A stretch of 64,000 nucleotides of DNA, taken from positions 22,964-86,963 of the forward strand of contig JANTQF010000138.1 of the NCBI GenBank assembly GCA_032988165.1, given 5' to 3'. This document shows positions 1-11,359 of the stretch, piece by piece. A model generated the notes under the pieces. The model did no database searches, was not told where the DNA came from, and saw nothing but the letters and a program-made list of their open reading frames with translations. The position numbers were made by a program, and so were the translations under genes. Origin of the DNA: Emmonsiellopsis sp. PD_33. Lineage: Eukaryota; Ascomycota; Eurotiomycetes; Onygenales; Ajellomycetaceae. Within the stretch, counting starts at the first letter, position 1; every line of letters begins with the position of its first letter.

Positions 1-1067
1 TAAATTCTGAGTAATATTAGACTGATCTGACTAATAGATGTGTTATAGTATTTATGAACTAGTTCACTGAGGTAGTTACATTCAGTCATATAGGTAATCT
101 AAAAACCTTGTTGTTACTAATGATGTAGTTAACTCAGAATATTAATATTATAGATTTTCTGTGATGTCTTTATTATTACTAGTTGAGTTAATTATGACTG
201 AAGTCATGACAGTGCAGTTGAAAAAGAAAGAAGAAGATGAGAGAAAAATAGAGGAAATTTCAGTTTGTTTTGATCACTCTGAGTTAGTGACAGTAATTAT
301 GAATAACTCAGTATCTTCTATTAGCAGTCAAAATGGTCTATTACTCAATTAGGTAGTTGATCTTGATCATTGAATCATCAGAAGATAGATACTAAGTAAA
401 TATAGTATATTAATTACTCATCTTAACACAGTTCTTTCTGATCCTTCCTCAGCAGCTTCCATGTCAGCTAATGATTTCTATTTGAATTATCTGTTTATTA
501 TTGTTTCTTCAGTTAATAGTAAGATTAAGAGAGCTTTAGAGGATTCAGTGATATCAGATGTAGGCATCTGGGATGCATAAGATTCAGTATAGACTTTATA
601 GCTTAAATCCTTTAGTAGGTATTTCATATCTTTTATAAATCTTCTAACATCACTTCTGAAAGCTACTTTGTTTATTGCCTAGTCTGCTGAATATTCCAGC
701 TGTTCTATAGTTAAACTCTCCTTTATAGTTGCAACACTGAAGCTCTGTGTTCTGACTCAATCTTCTTATAGAGTATTCAACTTGAGAGGAGGCTCTAAAC
801 AATCTGTATTTGCAGTGATGTACTCAGCTATTAGCTTGACTTGCATGCTGATGAGGAAAATGTAAGTGTCTTTATTAGTAATATAAGTAGTTAATTAATG
901 GGTGGAGTAGATGGCTTTAACAGTTAGTTCCACAGACATCCTAGTGGTCTATTATTAGTGAAGGGGGGGTTGGCCCAGTAAAAACTCATGGATAAGAATT
1001 GTAGCTCTTTAGTTAACCCATCAAACTTGAGGACATACTACCATTTACTATGATAATATAGGAGGTC
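1..1067. other. AT-rich sequence, probable upstream part of the Gypsy relic
   Basis: No frame here is recognisable as protein. A 63-codon frame at 161-352 (+) is rich in Lys, Glu and Val but resembles nothing I know. Position and orientation suggest that this is the eroded region 5' of the integrase relic that follows (the RNase H / linker part of a Gypsy polyprotein would lie here), but that is inference only. Confidence 0.35.
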
Positions 1068-1640
1068 ATGAAAATGATGTCAAATAAGCTTGCTTCTTCT
1101 AGAATCATGAAAGATCTGTGGCTGTCTTATGTTGGTCTGCTCTACTTACTAACTAGCTATAGTGATGGTGGAAGGAAGGAATGCAGTGTTACTACTAACA
1201 GCTACTACATGGAGACCCTAATTAAGATGTCTGATGATTTTCAGAGACACCTCAGAAATGGATATTTCAGGGACTCTAAACTGTTCTATATCATGAAGGT
1301 TCTCAAGAGGAATAATGCAGCCAAGAAATCATTAAAGCTTCTATACAAGCTTACTGATGGCATCCTGTACCACATGCATGATAGCATAAGATGCCTGGTA
1401 ATTCTAAGAGCCCTGTACAAAGAGATCTTTAATCTAGCCCACACCCCTAACCACCTAGGATTTAATTGGACCTTGGGAAATCTGCAGGATATGGTGATAC
1501 ACCACTGCACAATAGAGCTACAAAAATATATTAGACATTACTCAAGCTGTCAGGTCAACTAAACACTGCAGCACAAGCCTCACAGACAGTACCAACCCAT
1601 ACAGACTGTAGATGTAGCAGGGTCTCTCCAAGTTCTTTAG
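1068..1640 (+). mobile_element. Ty3/Gypsy retrotransposon integrase relic (H2C2 zinc-binding region)
   Basis: A 164-codon frame (1068-1562) carries the N-terminal part of a Gypsy-type integrase. A DGILYH strand is followed by an I-L-R-A-L-x-x-E-I-F-N-L-A-H helix, an H-L-G-F-N-W-T stretch, a YIRH segment and a terminal SSCQVN. In live elements the H2C2 zinc site uses two His and two Cys; here the first Cys of the expected C-x-x-C is Tyr (codon tac), so the site is broken. Past the stop at 1562 the reading resumes with LQHKPH and QPI, matching the usual RHKPYG..QPI linker before the integrase core, then degrades into stops. The element is on the plus strand and its reverse transcriptase would lie left of this window or has decayed. 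Family call from remembered motif spacing. Confidence 0.72.
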
Positions 1641-4600
1641 ATATATATATTCTAAAATATAATAATAATAGATGATATTCTCTTTATTATTATTTATAGC
1701 AGCTAGTTCCTTACTCTCTGAATCCTTCTTCAATCTGGTCTTGCATACAGGTATTCTACTAGCCATTATTTTAGTCATAATTTTGTAGTCTCTAGCCTTA
1801 TCAGTTCTCACATCTTTTAAAGTTCAAACTTCTTCAAATGAAATGACTACTTACCTGATCTTTCAAGGTGAGTAAGGGAGGGAAGGACAAATTCTAATAC
1901 TTATAGAGAGGAGGGGGGGTAGATAAATATTAGACTATTAGATGTATAATTGAAGAAGAAGAAAGAGGAAGAGGAAGAGGAAAAGATGAGTATTTTATAA
2001 TAAATTAGATGTCATCTGACTACCCTACCTGGCAATTAATATGTTACTTTATTTACTTACTTCCAGTTCACCTCTGAAATCAACATCATCTTTTTTTATT
2101 TTCTATATACTAAACTGGCCAACTCAAATACAACTATAGAATGAGCTCATACTGATGTCTTTTAAGATAATATATAATATGAATCCTCACCATTTTCAGA
2201 ATATACATACAAACTAGCTACTAATAGCTCTAAAATATATATATATAGATCTATGAAGTAAGTATATATCAATAATAAAGAGTAGGTGCAGTAATTTCCC
2301 ACACCCTTCATCATATCATTGAAATAGATATTGGAAATGCTTTATAAATACTTCATTTTACTATCTAGCAGCAGTAAATATACTAAAATTAAACTAATAC
2401 TATATGGAAGATATATAGAAAGCAATCTAAAATGAATATATAACTACTTAGTTGAAAATCCCTACCCATGTATTCTCTCCAACCATGCATTAGAATTATC
2501 TCCTCCACAATAAAATCATTAAATCCTTTATTCTCTATTTAATACATTCAGCTCTGCAACCAGTAATTCATTTTATCCAGGTTTTCATGAAAGAAATATA
2601 CTCTAAAAATGCACTTAGTGCTATCAATCCACATCCCACATCTAAAGCCATAGATTATACCTTATAAAGCCACAGATCCTATCTACTCTGAGATGAAGAT
2701 AAAGTATATCTTCTTCTTCACAGCCTTCTTAACTTCAGAATCAGACTTCCATTTCTTTTCAGGTTTTTAATGGGTAATTAGCTCTACAAAGTTCCTCTAG
2801 CCTATACCACTGTATTGTTCCACAGAGATCATATAGTCCTAAAAATTAATAACTTCATCTCATACTCCAACTTAGATATACCTATTCTCATTCCTTTCAA
2901 CTAGATCATCCCACAGCTTAATCTGGGTAGTAAGATTCACATATATTTCTAGATGAGGTATAAGCCATTGATCTTCAGGATTGCAGGTACTAACACATAC
3001 ATTTAATATACTATTACTCTATGAAATCAGACCATTCATAGTTCAGGATCAGCCCAGTCTAATAGAACACCTAACAAAACTTATTTAAAGTGAACCTCTG
3101 AAAGAAATGCTGGAAGATATCCTCCTCATTAGTATAGTTATATATATTACATCCCAAATAACTAACTTTATTCAGCTTTTTTTCCTGTCAAATATATTTC
3201 TATAATAAAATCAATAGATTAGCAGTTTATTCTAACTTTGAAATACCCATAGACAGTGTCAACTACACAGCTTAGCACCATAATATTTTCTATTCAATTC
3301 AAGTTGGAGCTTTATCAACTGATCATAAGCACTCTGGATCCCCATTAGTGACCCTATCAAATACCCTGTATATGAAATGACTGATTATTGATTCTCATAG
3401 TTGATAACTAGATCAGTATCTAAAGTCATCATCTCTAAAATCCATTTCCATGCTCATCATAATGATATTCTCCTAGAATTATTAATTAACTTATATTTTA
3501 TATTTCTCTACCTATCATTAAATCTCCATCAATCCTCTCTAAATTTATCTTAACTCATAGCTGACTTCAGCTGAGTTTTTAGTTGGATTTCATTAGGTAT
3601 CTAAGTCAACTCTTACCTTCATATAGCTAAGTGTCTTGCATTTTCATGTTCAAAAATTGTCAAGTGTGCCATTCTGTGCTGTGGTCCACATACATAATTT
3701 ATAACTATAACTTCAAAACATCTGCAATATCAGTTTATTCACTTCTCTGAAGAATGTAAGGAGATATAATCATCTTATCTACTACTAAAGATTTCTCTTC
3801 TATATATAATTTATTTACTTATAGGATCCTAATACAACCTGATTATACTATTCATTAGAATTAGAGAATATACTACTCATATGATTCTGACTTTCTATTA
3901 ATATACTATTACTCCTAGTAAGTGCAGGGTTCACAGGAGGAAGTTCATCCCTCTAGCTATTAGACTACTTCTGATTAGCAATATATTCATAAAGTTCTTA
4001 TTTGTGAAATAGAAACTAATCATACTACTCAATTCCAAACTGAAGGAGTTAATGGCAGACATGACTGGGTAGTGGGTAGGCCAGATAATAATATGAAAAT
4101 GAAATTATATCTAATGGAGAAGGAAACCTACAGATAATGAAAGGAAATAGAAAAGATTAAAGTTCATAATTCTACTAGATGATATGACTTGAGATTTCTA
4201 TTTTTAGAGGCACATTTAGTACACATTTAGCCCTATTTCTTTTTTTAGAGCTATTATATTCATACTCCTTTTCCAATTTTCCCACTTTTCCCTTCAAAAA
4301 AATCTAACCTATAATATGGTCATATACAGTCTTCATCATCTTAAAAAACACACCCTTCATGAAGCAAACAAGTGCTCAGCTTCAAGAGGCTGATGTCTAA
4401 AATTACCACAGAACACCTCTAAAAACTACATCAATATTAATATAAATGATCTAATATTTGATCATAACATGAGATCTTGGGATTTTATATCAGAGCCCAT
4501 ACCAGGCAATGCAGAGATATGTATTTATATTCTAATTCAATTATTTACTTGATCTTTTAACTTAGAAAATCAGGCAACAGATCAACCCAACCAGCCTACT

Positions 4601-5400
4601 AAAAACAATGATGATGGGAATGCTACATACTCTAACAATAAGCTCTGCAAATCAAATGAGAAAGTAAATATAATATATTAACTCCTAAATATCACCTAGG
4701 TAGCTTATAAATTAGCTGATGATGAATATACCATAAATAATGATATTAATAATAATATGAATTATTATACTGAGACCAAGGAGGATAAAATGAACAACAT
4801 TAATGTCACATCTAAACATCCTCTGGGGGTCTAAGAGGCTGGAAACTCTGAGGTCCAAAAGGTTAATTCCTTTAATTCAATTATTTAAGATAATAATCTA
4901 ATAATCTCATCACACATTAATGATAAAGCTAATTATATTTATATAGTTAACAACCCTGTAGAGCTTCTTGTTCATAAATAGAATAAAAATTGTATGAATC
5001 CTTTTACAACAGCCTTCACTTTATGAATAAAGTCTACTAGAATATCTCAAGAGCTATATTAGTCATTACTGCAGATTCTCCAGACTCTGAAGGATATTAC
5101 TCTAATCCATAACCTCCCCAATGGACTATTAAATCTAAAAAAGAAATGTAGGGTATAGTTCCTAATTCTTCTACTATACTATATATAGATTCTGATTATC
5201 TCTTCAGATTAGATGCTAATATTCTCTTATGCTGAAAAATGCCTTATCAATTATACATTAATATCCTTATACTTCCAAGATATGATCTTATTAGTATCAA
5301 GGCTTGTTAAGTTCCAGAGGTTTCAACAGCACATGCACATTAGGATGGTAGAAGTTGTCAACTCCCCTATAGAATTATAGTACTTATATAGCTGGAGAAG
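1641..5400. other. Unassigned AT-rich decayed repeat DNA
   Basis: About 3.8 kb with no frame I can name. The left edge (to roughly 1,850) probably continues the Gypsy integrase core. Minus-strand readings around 2,700-3,200 give protein-like stretches broken by stops (for example KLNKVSYLGCN near 3,170), suggesting a second old element on the minus strand, but I could not assign it to a family. Homopurine runs occur near 1,950-1,990. Otherwise I see nothing definite. Confidence 0.4.
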
Positions 5401-5699
5401 CTTAATTAAACACTGCTCCAGAGAATTTACCTTATATCTTTCCACCAGTGAACTGATTTTCCCCTCCAATTTCATACAGTATCAGTATGAAAATGATAAA
5501 TATCCATATAGATGACCAGACAAGATCAACTTCAATTATATGGGTAAAGTGCAGTTTATTGGAAAGAATAGACAGAAGACATCCTTATATTTTAATAGAA
5601 CTATTTTGCAGATTCAATCTACCATATAGTACTTAACTCTAAATGCAGAAGGATCTAATTTTTAGAGTCCTCATCTACCCTTTCATTAATATAAGGTAA

Positions 5700-7565
5700 T
5701 TTTAGTTGAGAGTAATATATTGAATATCATTCTAGCAAGCTCTATTCTATTCAGAGCCTACATCTTTATTAATTATATCTTTAATGAAATCAACAACACC
5801 TTCCCAACTGAAAATTTTACTTCTAGTTTTTTCCTTCAGAGAGTTCTTCATGTGACTTCAGCTACTACTCAGCCATACTACAGATCAACACCAATATGCA
5901 GAGAGCTGAAGATTATAGTTTATGAGAGAAAGTTCTTAAAGAATATCTTTACTGAAGAGTAGAAAGTATTATTCCTTTCTTATCAGCTTTTTATTAATAG
6001 GTTTGGCCTCTATCAGAACATGTATCAGAGTTTAATGGGTATATATTAAATCTCAGCTCTGAGTGCAGCTGAATGCAAGAAGCATAATAATCTATTCATA
6101 GTGATATTTAGTTTATATAATATAAACTTTCTAGATACTATTAGAGTCTTATCCTCTGAATTCCTACAGTTAGACAGTGAGAACATTCTAGTTAATATTG
6201 ATAATAACACTGTTCAGGTTATTTCTTCTTACTTATCATTTATTAGTGACATGCCACAGTAGAATAGGAATGCTGATATTAAAGGCTCAAGTGCAGAGTA
6301 CTCATGTTAGAGCTGTCTGATTGAGGATCAAAAGAGATTAAATTTATTATTTAATATTATTTAAAATAGGTGCTATTATCATGACACTCAACAGGTCTGA
6401 TGCCAGGCAGAGAGTACTCCAAACCTGACAAAGAAAAAGAAGCTATAGTAGAGGAGTAAATTAGCAGATAATAACTCTTACCTATTTAAGATATACTTAA
6501 GTTTAAATCTGATTACATTCTTCTCATTCAATTCTGCACACAGTAAGTATTCAGGGATTTTAAAAATAGCTCATTCTGTGCTAGTAGAATCAGTATTAAC
6601 TCCAGTTGAAAAGACTAAGTATCTTCAAATATTATAGATCTTTTCTTTTCCCTGAGGATGAGCATACCTACAGTTACCTCTTACTCATTTAGAGAAGTAC
6701 TAACTGCAAGAGCATACTTAGACATCTATTCTAATATTACTTATATTGCAATGTGACCTTAAATATTTATAGCTTAAAAATCAAATCTATAGGATACTCC
6801 CACTGGCATTCTCAAAACTTAGCACCTCAGTGGTGAACTTAACTATTAATATATTTATAATAATTGCAAGAAGTAATTCAATCTTACTATCATATAATCT
6901 AGCTATCTATAATCTAAAAGAAATTCAATAAATCATTATCATTACTCATTAATACCTATAGTTCTTTCTAGATGCAGTAGTAAATACAGTACAACAAGCC
7001 TGAGCTTCTTCTCATGTAAGGTTAGTAAGTCAGAGCTAACAAGTATTCTCAGTACTAAGTCAGATGTTAATATCAACCAGGCCAGATAGATATTCTACCT
7101 TTACCATGATAAAAGGTCTAGAGTAAGATTTAGCTCTCTCTATGAAAAAAGATGCATCCTTCATTGGAATGAAAAACTAACTGAATATACATATTAAACT
7201 ACACTATATTAATGAAATCAGAGAATATAAAACTACCAACAACAGTAATATGTTAATAGGAGAGGATAAATATAGAGATTATAAATAACTGATCTACTGT
7301 ATAAATCATCATAACATTGAAAAGATATTACTTCAATAGGAGAGTTTCTGTTGGATAGTTTAGCTTGCTTTTTATGATGCATTTGATGACTCTCAGTCAG
7401 AACTTGGGGAGAAATTAAGGAAAATCTATGAATATTATCTCACTCTTCTAATCAATCTGATTTGGGTTGATAATTATGAATCTGATGATGTTCTTTCAAC
7501 CAATAAATTATGTGTGTTGGAGAATCTTTCAGATCATACCTGGAAATTCCTGCAGGTGAATCTTA
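5700..7565 (+). mobile_element. Decayed DNA-transposon transposase resembling Tnp2/Plavaka type
   Basis: One plus-strand frame can be followed for long distances through stops. In order it shows a GLYQNMYQSLMGIY block (about 6,006-6,048), SYLSFISDMPQ (about 6,220-6,260), a Cys-rich YSC..SCLIEDQKR with YYHDTQQ (about 6,305-6,395), SGILKIAHS and LTPVEKTKYL (about 6,551-6,630), LQLPLTHLEKY..LQEH (about 6,671-6,715), then MLIGEDKYRDYK and NIEKILLQ (about 7,251-7,335). I recall this order of blocks from fungal transposases annotated as Tnp2-like or Plavaka/CACTA. The 80-codon frame at 5720-5962 is probably its N-terminal part. Many in-frame stops fall where relatives would carry Gln, Arg or Trp (for example just after the MPQ), as expected from C-to-T mutation. 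No terminal inverted repeats were located. Non-functional. Confidence 0.62.
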
Positions 7566-8530
7566 TATCTTTACTGTCATTAAAGAATAGCATGAATATA
7601 CTGGGAATTCTGATAAATTAAATATTAAATCTTCTAAATGTCCACCCATTTCTTTAAAAACTAAGATAGGCATACAGTCTTAACTGGAATAAACCATCCA
7701 TCCTGAAATCAGGATCAAGGCCACTTTAATTTTACTAAAAAATTACTTTTATACCTAAGTATTATCTCTCATTCTCATTAGGATACTGTTGATTATATGC
7801 TTATTTATTATACAGTAATAAAACCCATCAGATAATACTCATACAAGAAGATGTTATTAAGTATAGAAATTCAAAAATTAATCAGATTCAAGCTATTTTT
7901 ATTCATAATTTATATGAATATAGTGATTAGGTTTTTTTTACAATCACATTGATGAGTTCAACTGGATTCAATGGGTTATTAGATCTATTAATTCTAAGTG
8001 ATGATTCTGGGAATTACATAATAATCAGTCTTCCTATTGTGTGGAAATCAAGTCTCTATATTATATCAGTCCAACATAAGTTTAGGGGTAGGTTATAATA
8101 TAGTTCTGAAGGCATCAAGCTTTTACACTGTACATGGAACATGTCATTTTTTTAGCTACTTCTAAATCCCAAAATCCTTTTTAATAGCAACTAATAAGTC
8201 AATCTATAAGGTTACTCTATACATAACTATTCTCTTCTTTCATGCTAGTAGTAGTTGATCATCATCATTCAGACTGCATCCTCTTTGTGATAATTAATTA
8301 TAATGTCTGATACTAGAAAATGATGCTACAAGATAGAAAAATAATGTGCTCAGAAGCAGAAGACTCCTACATTAATACTTACTTAATATGATAGCTCATC
8401 TAGTGCATCTTGCAGGCAAGGTTTACTAATAAGCTCTCCTATACAATCTCATGTAATAAGCTCAGGATGAGCCTCAATGTCTCCCACAATAAGTAGCATT
8501 CAGAGCTAAATGTAGGGCAACACCCCCACT
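7566..8530. other. AT-rich sequence downstream of the transposase relic
   Basis: No nameable frame. It may include the eroded 3' end of the transposase relic and its terminal sequence. Nothing else is seen. Confidence 0.35.
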
Positions 8531-8740
8531 TATAATTCAGCACTTAACCCTGTAAATATCCTGAAGATCACTAATATGTATTATAACATTAATTTACCAA
8601 GTGATTCAGTGCTTAACCCAGTAAATATCTCAAAGATGATCAATATATATTATAACATTAATTTATCAAGTGATTCAGCACTTAACCCAGTAAATATCCT
8701 GAAGATGACTAATATGTGCTATAATGTTGATCTACCAAGT
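8531..8740 (+). repeat. 69-bp tandem repeat, readable as 23-residue units
   Basis: Three consecutive units share the sequence around TCAGYRCTTAACCC (copies start near 8,537, 8,606 and 8,675), giving an exact 69-bp period. Because 69 is divisible by three, an open frame (8576-8788) reads as 23-residue repeats of the form YYNINLPSDSxLNPVNIxKM. Whether this was once a coding repeat (for instance in a Gag-like protein) or only a minisatellite cannot be told. The copies differ mainly by transitions. Confidence 0.75.
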
Positions 8741-8937
8741 GATGCCTATAAGCTTAATAGAGAGGCCTATATTAAATTTAATTTCTAAAAGACATCCCTA
8801 TAATAGTGAGTATGGGCTGATATACCTGGTTCTATGAGATGAGACTAAATACCCAGAAAATGAAAGCACACCATAAAGGTATATTAATATATAAAAGAGG
8901 TATATTTTACTACTAGGTAAGCTAATATTTTCTATTT

Positions 8938-9125
8938 ACTCATATTACATCCCAATCATTAAGAATATTCTTCCTATATAATGACTGTCAGAGCTGATGT
9001 TTCTCATTCACCTACATTACATTTAAATTACTAAGGATATTTCCCCCTATATAATGACTGTTAGAGCTAATATTTTCCATTCACCTATATTACATTTAAA
9101 ATCATTAAGGGCATTCTCTATCTAG
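8938..9125 (+). repeat. 73-bp tandem repeat with a TGTCAGAGCTGAT core
   Basis: About 2.3 copies of a 73-bp unit; the core lies at 8,986 and again at 9,059, flanked by CACCTAYATTACAT and CCTATATAATGAC. The same core returns singly near 10,077, 10,456 and 10,630, so it is a dispersed module, perhaps an LTR terminus. Family unknown. Confidence 0.65.
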
Positions 9126-9239
9126 TCTTCTTTTCTCTACCTACATCTATTCTACATTTATGCTGATACTATCAATCTATTTTCTTTCTCTTTCAGCAGA
9201 CTACTTGCAAGTTGTTGCATCCACTAAAAATGAATGCCT

Positions 9240-9515
9240 GTATAGGCTCACTACAATCTAGGCTGTTATCTATTATTAACCTGGGTTATTACTCATTATT
9301 AACCTGGACTACTATTCATCATTAATCTGAGCTGCTATTCATTATCAACCTGGGCCACTATTCATTATCAACCTGGGCTATTACTCATTATCAACCTGGG
9401 CTGCTATTTATTATCAACCTAGGCTGCTATCTATCATCAATCTGAGCTACTACCCATTATTAATCTGAGCTGTCATCTATTATCAATCTGGGCTGCTGCC
9501 TATCATCAAAACTAG
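9240..9515 (+). repeat. 23-bp minisatellite, about 11 copies
   Basis: A head-to-tail array of the unit TATTCATTATCAACCTGGGC plus three bases. I measured a 23-bp spacing at three successive copies (9,363, 9,386, 9,409). Copies differ by C/T and A/G transitions, as expected under repeat-directed mutation. A 60-codon frame at 9528-9710 just beyond it looks random. Confidence 0.85.
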
Positions 9516-9671
9516 TAGTTAAGAGATGTGGAAAATCTGAAGATGAAGTTAAAAGTCATACTAGTTATAATTAGTATTATTAGAAGTATAGAGACTAGTA
9601 AATCATTATTAATAAATATAGTTCTCAATAAAGAATGTCTTATTCTAATTAATAGTATGTGTGCCTGCACT

Positions 9672-9785
9672 ATCATCATTACTAAGATCTCATTTAATTA
9701 TAGACCCTAGAAGTACAGAGCAGCAATCAAGTTTATTTCTCCTATAGAGTGAGAAAAGAAACTTAAACTTATTTTTGATGAGATT
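9672..9785 (+). repeat. LTR-like direct repeat, copy 1
   Basis: This stretch, with TTTAATTATAGACCC, AGTACAGAGCAGCAATCAAG and ATAGAGTGAGAAA, recurs with scattered transitions about 650 bp downstream. The ...CAATCA... segment resembles the 3' edge of fungal LTRs. It could be one of two diverged LTRs or a dispersed fragment; no coding sequence lies between the copies. Confidence 0.5.
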
Positions 9786-10327
9786 TAGACCCACTATAAT
9801 GAAGGATAATATTAAAATGATTCTAATATTATAATTACTATTATAAGAGTAGAAGTAGTATACTCTGATGTTAAAGATATTACAGTATTATTCATCAAAG
9901 AACTGATGAAATAAGATAGTATTTATAGCATTCTAGGAAAGATAATTAAGTTTACTATAAATAACTCAGCTCAACTTCATACTCAACTTCAGCTGTATTT
10001 AGATAGAGGGATATGGAGAATAGTATCTATAGCATTCTAATTTATTTTAGTAAGTATCTCCTCCTATACTATGATTATCAGAGCTGATATTTTAATGTAT
10101 AAAGAGGTAATTAAGTGCATTTATCTGGTATAATGAGAATTTACTTAAATGCCCAATCAACAGGAAGTATGCTATAGAGATTTATTAGTATATAAAAGAG
10201 GTATATTCCATCACTAGGGAATCTGAGAGCTACTAAAGAAATAAACTCAATTACCACTCTATACTTCTTAGATTTATAATTGAATGATATCTCAGTAATA
10301 ATAGTGATGCAGGCACACATCTAAACT

Positions 10328-10436
10328 ACCATTATTATTAAGATATTATTTAATTATAGACCCAAGAAGTATAGAGCTACAATCAGATTCATTTCTCTAG
10401 TAGAGTGAGAAAGAGAATACTTATTTTTAGTGAGTA
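10328..10436 (+). repeat. LTR-like direct repeat, copy 2
   Basis: Second copy of the repeat at 9,672: TTTAATTATAGACCC, AGTATAGAGCTACAATCAGA and GTAGAGTGAGAAA in the same order and spacing. A shared module ATAAAAGAGGTATATT also occurs upstream of both regions (near 8,893 and 10,193). Confidence 0.5.
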
Positions 10437-10530
10437 TCTTCCCATATATTATACTTATTAAAGCTGATATTTTCTTTTCAAGATTCTTTTCTTTCTTAAT
10501 ATTACTAGATGTGAGATCATTACCTAAATA

Positions 10531-10629
10531 AACATCATCTTAATTCTTAAACTCTTAAATGGCAACATCATCTTAATTCTTAAATTCTCAAATAGCAATA
10601 TCACCTTGATCCTCACCCCCTAAATGAAT
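10531..10629 (+). repeat. 33-bp tandem repeat, three copies
   Basis: Units start at 10,531, 10,564 and 10,597, with AACATCATCTTAATTCTTAA as the shared core. The third copy is more diverged. Confidence 0.75.
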
Positions 10630-10839
10630 TATCAGAGCTGATTTTTCTTTACTTATAGCAGCTTTACCCTGTTAATGGCAGTAATGATGGTAGCTATAGA
10701 TTAATTTGATAAATATACTGCTAAATGTGAAATTAATGATGGATACCTCTGAAAGAATGTATATTTAGACTGGGAATTACTTTATAATCAGACTGTAGTT
10801 AAATAGTGATCTAATCATACTTTAATTATATTATAATCA

Positions 10840-11035
10840 TATTTAAATCATGCTCTGATGCTCTAACTGTGTTATTATAGTGTTTATATAATGATTCTAC
10901 CATATCTAAATCATACTCTAGTCCTCTGACTGTGCTACTACAGTGGTTACATGATGATTCCATCATGTCTAAACTATGCTCTGGTCCTCTAACCATGCTA
11001 CCACAATGATTACATGATAGTTCCATAATAGTCAT
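10840..11035. repeat. 63-bp tandem repeat, three copies
   Basis: The TCATGCTCTG-like core recurs every 63 bp (about 10,848, 10,911 and 10,974). On the minus strand it reads as three 21-residue units of the form ESSCNHCSSTVRGLEYDLDM (open frame 10826-11041). The Cys-x-x-Cys look is probably incidental to the repeat; no promoter or family link is visible. Confidence 0.7.
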
Positions 11036-11069
11036 TGCCATGTTTATATAAGGATATTAAATGTAATGT

Positions 11070-11188
11070 AGTTAGAGTGCTATTACAGTCAGAGCATTAT
11101 TATAGTTAGAGTGTTATAGCAGTTAGAGTGTTATTGCAGTTGGAGTGTTATTACAGTCAGAGTGTTATTATAATTAGAATGTTATATA
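11070..11188 (+). repeat. 17-bp minisatellite, about seven copies
   Basis: Units of AGTTAGAGTGTTATTAC follow each other at a 17-bp step (11,070, 11,087, 11,104 and so on to about 11,188). A related pair of 23-bp units with TAGTTAGAGTGCTTCATGA follows at about 11,302-11,352. Confidence 0.8.
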
Positions 11189-11359
11189 TATATAAACATT
11201 AATGGAGCATTACATGGAGCATGATAGTAGTCAGGGTATTATATATATATAAATGTGGATGGAGCATTACATGAAGCATTACAGAAACATTATATTATAT
11301 AAAGTATAGTTAGAGTGCTTCATGAAGTATAGTTAGAGTGCTTCATGAAGTATAATTAT

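Noticed and set aside
9240..9515. CRISPR-like array
   Set aside because: The 23-bp units follow each other directly without unique spacers; this is a minisatellite in a eukaryotic repeat block.
10826..11041. Cys-x-x-Cys/His-containing 71-codon frame as a zinc-finger protein
   Set aside because: It is exactly the minus-strand reading of a 63-bp tandem repeat, so the Cys/His spacing reflects the repeat, not a selected zinc site.
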